NCBI GenBank assembly: GCA_947169825.1
Contig: CAMVRE010000004.1
Coordinates: 1 to 47,609, forward strand
DNA from: an uncultured Verrucomicrobiota bacterium
GTDB lineage: Bacteria; Verrucomicrobiota; Kiritimatiellia; RFP12; UBA3636
Direction: 5' to 3'
DNA length: 47,609 nucleotides
Shown: one piece after another, positions 16,856 through 26,600 of the stretch
Layout of the letters: each line of letters begins with the position of its first letter
How positions within the stretch are numbered: position 1 is the first letter of the stretch
Program-made: the position numbers and the translations under genes
The notes under the pieces: model-generated
What the model was told of the DNA's origin: nothing
The model's input: only the letters and a program-made list of their open reading frames with translations
Database searches by the model: none

Positions 16856-17072
16856 CATAATCAGAATCATACATTCCCGACCCTATCGTACGGACGCGGA
16901 GCTTTTTTCGCATCCGTGCGTGGGTTGTTGAATTCACCTCCTGACTCATTCTGCCGGAACAATCGTACGCCAGCCAACGGACTCGCTGACGAGTTCCATT
17001 TGGTGGTGTGTATTTCCCGATTACCGCCATTGATCAAGAGCCGCGTTATATCCCGCGCACAGACTCGAGCCC

Positions 17073-17363
17073 ATGACCCGCGTCCCGGCACCCGATCTGC
17101 CGCCCCCACGCGATCATTTTCCGCCCGTTCGCGTCGCGCCCGAAGATTTCAACGACGTAAATCAGCCCCCGCCCGCCGTTGTTTCCGCCGTTGTTTATGC
17201 AGATGAATCTGTCACGCTTGTACAAACAAAGCGACCACCTCTTCCGTATGTCTTGCAGAACATAGTTGGCGGCTATTTCTGCTTGTCTTCGTTCTCTTTA
17301 CGTGGAGGTCGTGGATATGGAATAGAGAACGACAAATTGGGAAGGGGGATCTTTGTCAACTGA
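17073..17363 (+). pseudogene. N-terminal gene fragment running into the 3' end of the HAD gene
   Basis: This 96-codon ORF begins MTRVPAPDLPPPRDHF and contains PPPAVVSAVVYADESVT, matching the motif of the 15950-16399 remnant. Its last 30 codons overlap the convergent HAD gene and are not credible. I read it as the 5' piece of a broken gene cut at the island boundary near 17270. The rest of the 16856-17272 stretch shows no other coding signal. Confidence 0.3.
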
Positions 17364-18433
17364 TCAATCGGATTTTGAACATCTTTCATTAAGGCATTCA
17401 ATGCTTCTTGAAACTGCTTCATCGGATAAGATGGGGCCACGAAGGAAGCAAACAGTTTAGGATTGTTCATCAAACCGTTCCAATCCATCTTTCTACGAAT
17501 GCGAATCTGGTTAATATCGTTAATTCCGGCTGCAAAGTCCCTATCTTTCTTGTCTAATCGAGCCTCTGTTAGACACTTAAAACTCTCCTTTTCCAGCTTG
17601 CTTCGCACGGCGACAAACCGAATGATGGTCGAAATCAATTGGTCCAACTCCGTTCCTTCCGAATAATCGGCCGAACAAAAATAGTTGATTCGATTTTCGC
17701 GAGCCATTTGCAATACTTTATCCTTGACGCCGGTTTCCGGATTGTAAACACCTATGGAAAAACCTCCGCTTGAGTTAACCAGTTTCATGCAAGGAATGTC
17801 CGTATCGCTATCGCCAATGTAGACAATGTTTCGAAAAGGGACCCGCATCTTTTCCGGAGGAATGTAATCATTCACTGCGTCATCGTTAATATCCAAACAG
17901 CCCTTCTCGATTCGGAAGAGAAACTGGGTCTTGTTCGTGAAGTTGACAATCTGCGCAGGCCATATCGCAACGCCTTTTTCATTGTAATGAAACGAGCTTG
18001 CATAGATTCGTTCAAATACATTTCTTTTTGCCAAACTAGTTCCTTCGATCATTTCTTTCAACCCGGAAGAAATGATGTAGTGTTCCACTTTAATTCCAAA
18101 ACTTTTCCCGAGTTGCTTCGTTCTGTCAAACCAACCTTCCACGCCCGGAAACAACTTGATTTTCGAACCATATTCTTGAAGCGTTTCGCGGGAAAAGACA
18201 ATCCTTCCTTCGGCCTCCTCTTTCATTTTCAACATATAGGCAAGATTCTGGTCCATATTGTTGGCTTTGGCCAATTTGTTCGACTCATCCCAGAACTCCT
18301 TTACATCATATCCGACGGACTGAATATACCCCTGGGCTTGCATATCATCGGGGGTCAACGTCTTGTCAAAATCGTAGCAAATGGCCAAGACGGTTTCTTT
18401 GCTCTCTTCAATGGACTTCTGAGGTGTACTCAT
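17273..18433 (-). CDS. HAD-superfamily phosphatase, PSP-like
   Basis: The 386-residue cytoplasmic protein carries the HAD motifs: CYDFDKTLT (Asp21 nucleophile, Asp23), YIISSG (about 120-124) and IGDSDTD (Asp208, Asp212). A helical cap lies between motifs I and II and a roughly 150-residue C-terminal extension of unknown fold follows. It is a phosphohydrolase for an unidentified small molecule or protein phosphate. It is last in the defence operon, 40 bp after the giant ATPase gene. Its AT-rich composition (about 42 percent GC) differs sharply from the ATPase and suggests separate acquisition. It could be a cargo gene rather than a defence component. Confidence 0.85.
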   Translation of the reverse strand: MSTPQKSIEESKETVLAICYDFDKTLTPDDMQAQGYIQSVGYDVKEFWDESNKLAKANNMDQNLAYMLKMKEEAEGRIVFSRETLQEYGSKIKLFPGVEGWFDRTKQLGKSFGIKVEHYIISSGLKEMIEGTSLAKRNVFERIYASSFHYNEKGVAIWPAQIVNFTNKTQFLFRIEKGCLDINDDAVNDYIPPEKMRVPFRNIVYIGDSDTDIPCMKLVNSSGGFSIGVYNPETGVKDKVLQMARENRINYFCSADYSEGTELDQLISTIIRFVAVRSKLEKESFKCLTEARLDKKDRDFAAGINDINQIRIRRKMDWNGLMNNPKLFASFVAPSYPMKQFQEALNALMKDVQNPIDQLTKIPLPNLSFSIPYPRPPRKENEDKQK

Positions 18434-18473
18434 GGCGAGGCGTGCTTTGAAATGGAGAGTTCGTTGGGGATGA

Positions 18474-21400
18474 TTACAAGACGTTTTTGATCCTGATCAA
18501 AAACTCTTTTTGGGCTTCCGGTGAAAGCGAATTGAACTGGGCGACGAGGAGGTCGACGCCGAGCGTGTCGTTGTGCTTGGCGAGGGCCTTTTCAATCGGG
18601 GCGAGTTTTGAGGCATCCTTCGGATTGAAGCAAGGAATGCGCCGAGCGAGTTCATTTTGCGCGGCAAGGGTTTCTTGCGGATTCAGCGCCGAAGGATCTG
18701 CATATTTCTCAAGCATCCGCGCGACCCAGGCCTTCGACTCCCGGTTGCGCATCTTTTCACAAGCGGCAACGAGTTGATCGAAAGTTTCCTGAGGATCCCA
18801 CGGAGGTTCGATTTCCGCGAACTTCTCGACAAAGTCGACTCGCGCCCTTTCCACACGTTCTCGGAACGTATCTTCGCTCGTTTCCAAATTGGACAGGGAG
18901 CCGGAAAGGGCGATGTAGTCATTCACCTCAAGACGGGCGTCGCGGAAGTCCGCCTGGTTCGTCGGGCTGCCCTCATAGAGTTGAATGACAGCTTCGATCT
19001 CGTCCAGAATATCCCGCGCCGTTTCCATCGATAGAGCCAGACCGAAGATTCTGCCAGCCCGACGATCCAATGATTGCCGGGTCTTGACCAGTTCGTCCTT
19101 GATGCCGTTCAAGGTCCTGTAGACCACTGCGATTTCGTCCGCGATGCCGGGATTGACCGTCCTCATCGAGGAGGCGCTCCTTTGAAGAACCTCGCGGTGC
19201 TGCTCACATTCCGACTTCCACGTGTCAAGCTGCGCACAGGATAGGTTCTGCGGCACCGACGAATGGGACTCCGCCCAAGCCTCGGCATCACGTTTGCGGG
19301 CCCGTGCGGATGAGATTGCGTCAAGGTGTTGGAGAGCGCGAACAACCTTCTTTTTGAGTTGTTCCTCCTCGTTGAAGAGTTCTAGATTGCGGAGACTCCG
19401 TCCCATTCGTTCATTCGCAATCTGTTTGTATGCCGCAATCGCATCCGGGGTGTCCCCTTCGGGGTTGAACGACTGCAGCCAGGCGGGGAACCAGGCGACA
19501 ACCCGCTGCCGGCTCTCCCGCAGTTCCTTTTCCAGTGGGGCGATGTCCAACTCCTTGTCCCACAGGTAAGACAGGTTGTTTCGTGATTTCAAATCATCAG
19601 TAAGAAGTGATGCGCCATACGCCAACTGGTACGTATCACCCCTTTGCGTAGCAACCATAATGCGGCTCATGTGATCGCTGACAGTTTTATCGGCGGCATC
19701 CATTTGTCGCTTGGCGTCGGCAATTCCCCGTTCGACATCCTGAACCCTGAATTTCAACGTGGGCGGGATGGACGGATGCGTCGCACGGAGGGCGTCGATT
19801 CGGTCCTTGAATGCGAGTTTCTCGCGATAGGAAATGCAGTCGGGCCAATCGTCGACGATCGTCTTCCACGGCGAATCGTCCCCGGAGACCGCCTTGACGA
19901 ACCGAACATCCCGGAAGTCCTTGGGGTCGATGGATGTACGATCAGGGAAGAGGGAGTCGAGCACATCGACATCGACGGCGTCGCCGTCCTTCATCACCTG
20001 AATGTCCCTGGTGTTCCGATGCGCCCGGAAAAACACGGCGAGAAGAAGTCCTGCCGAGGCGATGTTCGCACCATAGGGAGCGGCGCAGGCTCGTTCGAGA
20101 GCATCCACGACGGAGAGCCCTTCGTCCGAGAAGAGCGCCTTGCTCCATTCCTCCAGCAGCGACTTCACGGAGGCCGTCGCGCGCCGACTGGAAACGACGC
20201 CGTCCGTCGTGAAGACGGACCAGGAATCCCGAAGAACCGTCTGGGCTCGGTTCCGCTTCTGAACCCCCATCGCCTGAGTCGCATCGAAGCTGAAGTCGGT
20301 CAGGAAGAGCATACGTGTCAACTCCGCGCAGTCCTTCGACGCCTGAGACACTCCGCCCTTCGTCGTGAAACCGTCGAACGGGAACGGGATGATCTTCGGG
20401 AACATCTTTTCGAACACGGCGTCGCCGAACGCGCGCAGGCGGCGCGGCGCTTCGTCGAGCGATACGCCGGCGAAGAGATGCCGCTCCCGGATCGCGTCCC
20501 CGAGGGCCTGTTCCAACAGTTCCGTCTGTCCGTTCCGCTGCGCGGGAACAAGACGGTCGAACTGCTCCTTCTCCCGGGCTCCCAGCGTTTCCAGGAGGTC
20601 AAGTTGCACAAGCGGCTCGGAAATGCGGTGGTCCTTGTCGAAAAGAAGGACGAGCATAAACGGGACTTTCGCGCATTGGGCGCGAAGCATCCGTTGCGCC
20701 TCGTCACGGACTGCGGCTTCGTCCTCGTCATCCGGGACGAAACAGTACACGACGAATCCGCGCTTGTCCGACACAGATTGGTACCGGCTCCGCTCACGAA
20801 GTTCCGCAGCCAGATTGGAGACCGAGAGCCGGAACAGCTCCCACGTCGTGAATCTTGGCTCGAAGTCCCACTCGCGGGTCTGGATCTTCCGTTCGTTCCC
20901 GAAACCGCACGACAGGTTCTCGTTGATCATCTGGAGCGCCGGCGCCCTTCCGAGGAAGAGCCTAGCCCTCCGACCTTCGTCGTACTCCTCCGCCTTCTTG
21001 CGAAGATAGAGGCGGAACTGGGCCTTGGATCCGGTGTCGGCGAAGATCTCGAACCGGCGGAAAGACTCCTCCCACGCGATGACGTTCTTCTCCTTTTCGA
21101 GTTCCTCGAGGCACTCCTCGGCCTCGGCACGGTCCAATCCGGAAAAGACGGCGACGGCGGAAACCATATCGTTCCTATCGATCGCACGAAGTTTCGTCTG
21201 CTCGATCAGGACGAGAGCCCGAAGAACGGCCGTCTCCCCGCCCGAGAAGTGCTGGGCGTTTCGTTCGAAGACCGCATCGTACGACTGCACGATGACGCCG
21301 GACCCGCCGGAGGAGTTTTCCATCTCGACGAATTCGTCGTGGAGCGCCGCCGTCCAAAGCGCGACGGGCGGCAATGACGGATGGACATCATCGAGAATGT

Positions 21401-22742
21401 CGTCCGCGTGCGCGACAAGCGCCTCCTTGAGAAGGGAGAGGGCCGAACGCTGCTGCAGAAACCGGCCGCTGGAGGAAAGGTAGTAGAGAACCCACATTGC
21501 CTCCGGCGAGAGAGGCCAGCAGCCGGCTGCGATCTTGGCGAAGGAATCGGCATCCGCCCACGAGGAAGCGTTCTTGGCGGACTCGTACCATCCAAGGAGC
21601 CGTTTCTGCGAAGCGTCGGAATCCTTCGACGCCAGCTTCGGCGCCTTCGATTTGACGAGAAGGCTCGCGACCAGCGTCTCGAGGTTGCTGGACAGATAGT
21701 ATTTCTCCGCGGAATCGTAGCGCGTCACATAGCGGTTCGCCTCGTTCTGCCGCAAGCTGGCGAGCCGTTGGAGATAGGCCTTCAGCTCGAACTGGACGAA
21801 ACCGACGAAGGCGATGCAATCCGAATGGGTCTGGACGCCTTCGAAGAGATGCTGTAGGGCGCCGTCGCCGGCGACCTGCGGCTTGTTGGCGGCGAACTCG
21901 AGATAGTGGCCGAATTCGTCGAATAGGATCAGCAGCCGTGCATACGGCTTCCCGGTGCCGATGTATTCGGAAGCGACCTTCCCGAGGACATCCTTGACCG
22001 TTTCGTCTCCAATGGTCTGGATCGGCATCCCGATGGTTCGGAAGAACGTCTGCGCGCGGTCGTAGAGGGACTCGTCGAAGGAGAGAAGTCTGGTGCGGCA
22101 TTCGTCAAGGGAAGGGGCGCCCGCGTCCTTCACGAACGCGGCGGACAGAGCCGGCGAGAGATTCCCGAGCATCGTCGCCGCGATCTGGAATCGCCGGCGA
22201 AGGGACTCCAACGGTTCGATGGAATGGCCGTCCGCCGAGATCCGCTCCTTGAGCTGCGCGAGCAGCACGGACGCAAGATCGGCGTTGTTCATTCCGTTCA
22301 CGGTGAGCACGAGGACCGGACCGCCGATTTCCCGAACGGCCTCCTCGATGCGGCCGGCGAGACCGACGTCGGCCTTGGCGATGTTCCCGACGATCTCTTT
22401 CGCGGTCTTTCCTTCCGTGCCGGAAAACAGTTCCGACAATGTCACCGCAAGGTGCGACTTGCCGCTGCCGTAGCTCGCGATCGCAAGCGTGAAGGGACGC
22501 GAACCCGGATTGGCCAGATCCTCGGCGACATCCGCCACGAACGAGGCGGTGTCGATCAGGCGGTGGCCCGTCCCCTCCGCGACGGACGACGCGACTCCGT
22601 GCGTTCCGGGACCGTGGAACACGAACGATACGGCCGCGCGGGCCGCCTTGCCGGGATCGCTTCGAAGCCAGTCGACATCGACCGCGCCGTTGAACAGGCG
22701 GTCGATCTCGAAGCGGACGAGGTTGCCAAGCGTTTCGTTCAT
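18474..22742 (-). CDS. Giant P-loop ATPase, second SspC-like/BrxC-like protein
   Basis: The start MNETLGNLVRFEIDRLF follows GAGGAA and overlaps the preceding stop as TGATG; the product has 1422 residues. Walker A is ASYGSGKS (89-96) and Walker B LLILFDEFGHYLEF (DEFG 275-278). The middle has helical and winged-helix-like parts; residues from about 1000 on are long, charged helices suggestive of coiled coil. The DEFG Walker B is shared with the SspC-like protein at 36413-39730. Like that protein it follows a DUF4007-type gene, so the pair is duplicated. It recalls BREX BrxC/PglY ATPases, but no PglZ or PglX is present. Probable role: energy-driven DNA handling in the modification or restriction complex. 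Confidence 0.8.
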   Translation of the reverse strand: MNETLGNLVRFEIDRLFNGAVDVDWLRSDPGKAARAAVSFVFHGPGTHGVASSVAEGTGHRLIDTASFVADVAEDLANPGSRPFTLAIASYGSGKSHLAVTLSELFSGTEGKTAKEIVGNIAKADVGLAGRIEEAVREIGGPVLVLTVNGMNNADLASVLLAQLKERISADGHSIEPLESLRRRFQIAATMLGNLSPALSAAFVKDAGAPSLDECRTRLLSFDESLYDRAQTFFRTIGMPIQTIGDETVKDVLGKVASEYIGTGKPYARLLILFDEFGHYLEFAANKPQVAGDGALQHLFEGVQTHSDCIAFVGFVQFELKAYLQRLASLRQNEANRYVTRYDSAEKYYLSSNLETLVASLLVKSKAPKLASKDSDASQKRLLGWYESAKNASSWADADSFAKIAAGCWPLSPEAMWVLYYLSSSGRFLQQRSALSLLKEALVAHADDILDDVHPSLPPVALWTAALHDEFVEMENSSGGSGVIVQSYDAVFERNAQHFSGGETAVLRALVLIEQTKLRAIDRNDMVSAVAVFSGLDRAEAEECLEELEKEKNVIAWEESFRRFEIFADTGSKAQFRLYLRKKAEEYDEGRRARLFLGRAPALQMINENLSCGFGNERKIQTREWDFEPRFTTWELFRLSVSNLAAELRERSRYQSVSDKRGFVVYCFVPDDEDEAAVRDEAQRMLRAQCAKVPFMLVLLFDKDHRISEPLVQLDLLETLGAREKEQFDRLVPAQRNGQTELLEQALGDAIRERHLFAGVSLDEAPRRLRAFGDAVFEKMFPKIIPFPFDGFTTKGGVSQASKDCAELTRMLFLTDFSFDATQAMGVQKRNRAQTVLRDSWSVFTTDGVVSSRRATASVKSLLEEWSKALFSDEGLSVVDALERACAAPYGANIASAGLLLAVFFRAHRNTRDIQVMKDGDAVDVDVLDSLFPDRTSIDPKDFRDVRFVKAVSGDDSPWKTIVDDWPDCISYREKLAFKDRIDALRATHPSIPPTLKFRVQDVERGIADAKRQMDAADKTVSDHMSRIMVATQRGDTYQLAYGASLLTDDLKSRNNLSYLWDKELDIAPLEKELRESRQRVVAWFPAWLQSFNPEGDTPDAIAAYKQIANERMGRSLRNLELFNEEEQLKKKVVRALQHLDAISSARARKRDAEAWAESHSSVPQNLSCAQLDTWKSECEQHREVLQRSASSMRTVNPGIADEIAVVYRTLNGIKDELVKTRQSLDRRAGRIFGLALSMETARDILDEIEAVIQLYEGSPTNQADFRDARLEVNDYIALSGSLSNLETSEDTFRERVERARVDFVEKFAEIEPPWDPQETFDQLVAACEKMRNRESKAWVARMLEKYADPSALNPQETLAAQNELARRIPCFNPKDASKLAPIEKALAKHNDTLGVDLLVAQFNSLSPEAQKEFLIRIKNVL

Positions 22743-23599
22743 CAGAGAAATTCCTCGTACAGGCGGTTCCAGAGGGGTGCGGACGGATGAAGGAATCGCA
22801 CGAGCCAGGGATGCATATGGCGGTCTACCTCGGCGAGACGCTTCCGTTCGAGAAGCTCGAGAACCTCCTGCGCCTCGGATTGCGACCAGCCCGTGATCCG
22901 ACGGAATCCGGCCTGGACCTCGAGCTCCTCGACCGAAACCTGGCCGTTCCCGCGTCCGGCCAGCTCCATGCACTCAGCGAGCCAAGCGGCGTATCCAACG
23001 GCATACTCCGGGCGAACCGGCGCGGATGCGCGGACGAGTTCTCCCTTCTCCCGGACGATGGCCCCGCAATCGGCGAACGACGCCTCGTCCGCATACATTC
23101 GGATCGTCGGGGAGACCGCCGTCTCCGGATCCTTGCCGCCGATCAGCGGCGAAATCCATTTCATCATATCGGCGACCGCGGCGCGGTTGCCGAATACGGG
23201 CGCGCTCTCGCAGAAGAGGTAGAACCAGGTGTCGGCCCCGCGCCACTCGTTGCAGAGACGGAGATGCGCCAGCCACTGCGTGAACGGCTCCTTGAAGAAC
23301 TTGTCCTCGAGGAACACGGTGCGCCCGAACGGCGTGAGCGAGAGCGTCGTATCGGCATCCTTCGCCGCCGGCTTCGCGAGCGACACGAGCCCCATCCCGC
23401 GGCAGTAGTCCGCCGTCGGGATCGACTTGCCGCTCGACGCGCCGGTCGGTATGCCGGTCGCCTCGGCAATTTTCCGGATTTCGTAGGCGCCGCCGTCCGC
23501 CGCGTATTTGAGCAGTTCGCCGAGATACTGCCGCTCCGGAATGAACGTCCGGTGGAAGTTCTTCGCGAGCCTGTCCGCCTTCTGTTTCTTCGCGGCCAT
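22742..23599 (-). CDS. Divergent DUF4007-like protein, partner of the giant ATPase
   Basis: The 285-residue basic-start protein (MAAKKQKADRLAKNFHRTF) aligns in pattern with the DUF4007 protein at 39727-40704: GKSIPTADYCRGMGLV against GKNMVESIKYWCLQTGLI, then LTPFGRTVFLEDKF and WLAHLRL against LGRFLF, DPFLED and WLLHYQM. DUF4007 is the family of SspB, the putative nickase of Ssp phosphorothioation systems. The FSGHQTF signature at the N-terminus is replaced by FHRTFIP, so it is a remote member. It starts 3 bp after the DptH-like stop and overlaps the ATPase start by one base. It may give target recognition or be a PT-sensing variant. Confidence 0.65.
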   Translation of the reverse strand: MAAKKQKADRLAKNFHRTFIPERQYLGELLKYAADGGAYEIRKIAEATGIPTGASSGKSIPTADYCRGMGLVSLAKPAAKDADTTLSLTPFGRTVFLEDKFFKEPFTQWLAHLRLCNEWRGADTWFYLFCESAPVFGNRAAVADMMKWISPLIGGKDPETAVSPTIRMYADEASFADCGAIVREKGELVRASAPVRPEYAVGYAAWLAECMELAGRGNGQVSVEELEVQAGFRRITGWSQSEAQEVLELLERKRLAEVDRHMHPWLVRFLHPSAPLWNRLYEEFL

Positions 23600-23602
23600 C
23601 GG

Positions 23603-26600
23603 TCAGAATCCCCGCTCTTCTAGCGTGGAGACGTTGATGAGGTTGACCCTGCCCTTCAGGGAGTCTCCTTCCGCGGCAGGGCCGATGGAGATGCATTGGC
23701 CTTTCTCCAACGAAGAAAGACGCGCCTTCCACTCTTCCGCCGTTCCGGACTGCGCCGCCGTTCTCACAAGTTCGGAATAGCGCTTCAGCTCCGAATCCGC
23801 CGGCTTGAAGAACAGCTTGTGCGCCGCCTGGAACAGGCGGGCCTTCTCGTCGTCCTTCAGATTGCTCAGCGTCTGCGTCGCCGCGATGAGGCAGAGCCCG
23901 AACTTCCGTCCTTCCGTCAGGAACTTCCCGAGCGGAGAATCGAGCTTCTGGTCGAGGTTCTGCACCTCGTCGAGAACGACGACGTGCGGCTTCGTCTCGT
24001 CCCAGGCGGTCCGTGCCGTGGAATAGAGATCCCAAAGGACGAACTCGGTGAGCAGGAGGTATGTCGTGCGGTCGAGAATCGTCATCTGGAACACCTGGCA
24101 GAGGCGCTCCGTGTCGGCGAAGAGTTCGTCCCAGCCGATGGATTCGCCCTCCCTGAACAGTTTCGCCGCCACAAAGGGCTTGAGCTTGCTGATGACGGAT
24201 TTGAGCGCCGGCTGCTGATGGACGCCGTCGTCAAGAAACGCCTCGAGCGCGGGTATCAGATCGGACATCCCGAACGCGGGGTTCGAGGACATCCCCGTCT
24301 GGATGGCGTCGATGAGCACGCTGCGCTGCTGGTCGCCAAGGTTGTAGACGGAGTCGAAGATCGACGTGACGCGAGTCGCGACATCCCACTCGGATTCTTC
24401 CAGCGTTCCTCCGCAGCCGTCGTCGTCGGTCCCCTTCCGGAAGGGGTTGATGGGAAGCCCGTCCCTCCGCACGATGTGCTGGAGGGGGTCGACGGACCCC
24501 ACGAAGGCCGGTTTCAGCTGCTTGTTCAGGAACCCGTTCGTGTAATCGACGATCAGACTGTTCTGCGTCTTTCGCGCAAGCTCCGCCAGAATGGTCTGGA
24601 TCGCATAGGTCTTTCCCGTTCCGGAATTTCCGAAAATGAGGAAGTGCCGGTTGTTGAGCTTCGGATGGCCGAATTCCCAGTAGACCTCCTTCCCGGCCTT
24701 GGTCCTTCCGAGAAGGATCCGATCGGGAATGGAACGGGGAGTCGGTCCATCGGCCGGGGCCGGGGCATTGTTCGGAGCGACCGGTGCCGGAGCGACGGGC
24801 GAAGGTTCGACCGCCGGAGGCTCATCGACCGCCGTTTCCGGGACGGGTGCGGATGTCCGCGTCGGCGGCGCCGGCTCGTCCGGCTGTGGAACGGTCGGAA
24901 TCGGCACGCCGGTTCCGTCCTCTTCGGGCGCCGGCTCGGGCACCGGCTCGTCGTCTTCGTCGAAGTCGAAGTCCTGCCTCTCGCCCTCGTCCTCCTCGTC
25001 CGACTCGTCGTCCTCGTCGAGGAGACGGTCCTCGCGGATGCCGTAGTCCGGCGCGGCGGAGTCGCCGGCAAGGTCGATGGCGTCCTTCCAGACGAGCTTC
25101 GGCTTCGCGGCGGGCTGGCAGACGGCGTCGACGAAGGCGTATCCCGACTGGAAGACCGGGACGTCCAGCGTGTCTCCGTTCTCGTCCGAGTCGATCGTCA
25201 GGGTCTCGAACCGCTCCAGCGCGGGGCCGCGGGTCTCGTCCGTCACGAACGTGTAGACGGCCGCGTCCCATTCGATCTCGAACCTGCCGTCCGCGAGGTT
25301 CTCCATCGCGCGAAGGAAGGAGTCCTTGTCCGCCGACGACGGAGCGGCGCTCGCGATCATCCGATGAAGCTGCAGATGCCAGTAGCGCTGGTCCGGACGC
25401 GCGGCCGCGGGATCGTTCCACGAAGGCGCGAAAAGAGGCCGCAGGACGCGAAGTCCGTTCTCGATCTGGGTCTTCGCCTTTTCGAGGTGTCCGTCCATGT
25501 TCTGCGACTTGCCCATCTTGCATTCGATGAGGCTGGCGTGCAGCTTCAGGACGTCCCCCTCGATGTCGGCCCGGAGCCAGAGCAGGTCGGGATGGCGGTT
25601 GTCGTCCGCCGCAAGGTCGAACCAGTGCCGGTAGGCGTCGATCGAGAAGAGCCGATCACACAGATGGGACTCCGGGTCGAGCGGAACGATCCGGTGCAGG
25701 ATGCCGTAGGCCAGGAAGTCGCGGACGTATTCGCCCGGCCCGAGGGCCCGGACGAGCGAGAGGCCGGAAAGCTCCTTCGCCTCGTCCAGCAGCGTCTGCG
25801 CGATGCGCGCGTCCCGGTCGGGCGATCCGTAGGGGAACACGCCGCGCATCGCCGAGAGGAGCCGGTCCTTCAGCTCCCCGAGCCGGTACTGCTGGGTCGA
25901 GACGGTGTAATTGCTTTCCCCGTGCTGGCCGACGCCGGAGCCGAAGCCGATGAGCTCCCGCCTGCGTCCGGCGCCGCCATCGTCCGCCTGCGCGATGAGC
26001 GCCCGGTCGATGAGCGGATCGACCGCGACGACCCACTCGGCCGCCTCGTGCGCTGCGTCGACCACGTCTCGCCAGGGTGTGTAGTCGCCGGTCGCCAGCA
26101 CGATGTGCCGGTCTCCCGCGTGGACGCCGGGATCCCTCACGCGCGCGGAGAGGTTCGCGTGGGCGTCCGCCGTCGTGAACTGGCGGTTGCTGACGATCTG
26201 CGAACGGCGGAACCGCTCGTTCGGCTTCGTGCTGGCGCACTGCGACTGCTCGAGGATCGGGAACTTGATCGAGTTCTTGGTCACGACATACTTCTCCGCC
26301 TTCTCGAAGACGCATCCCTGGTTGTCTCGGCGGATGAAGTCGTAGAGGACGAACACGTCCGCGTCCACGTCGGAGCGGATGGTCTTCGCGAGCTGGCGGA
26401 CGCCGTCGGCGCTCGGCCCGACGACCCGGTGCGACACCGAGAGGTCGCAGTCCGCGTAGGGGCCCGACGCGTCCTCCTTCGACTCGACGTAGTCCTGCCA
26501 CGCGGAGAGCCACTGCGCGACGACGCTCGTGTCGGACGACTCGGAGAACACGGTCAGCCGGATCGAATACCGCTCGATCCGGTTCTCGGGCGGGATCTCC

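Noticed and set aside
16890-16917. Intrinsic terminator with internal T-run
   Set aside because: The T-run is in the loop, not after the stem, and the stem has a mismatch, so it is a poor terminator.
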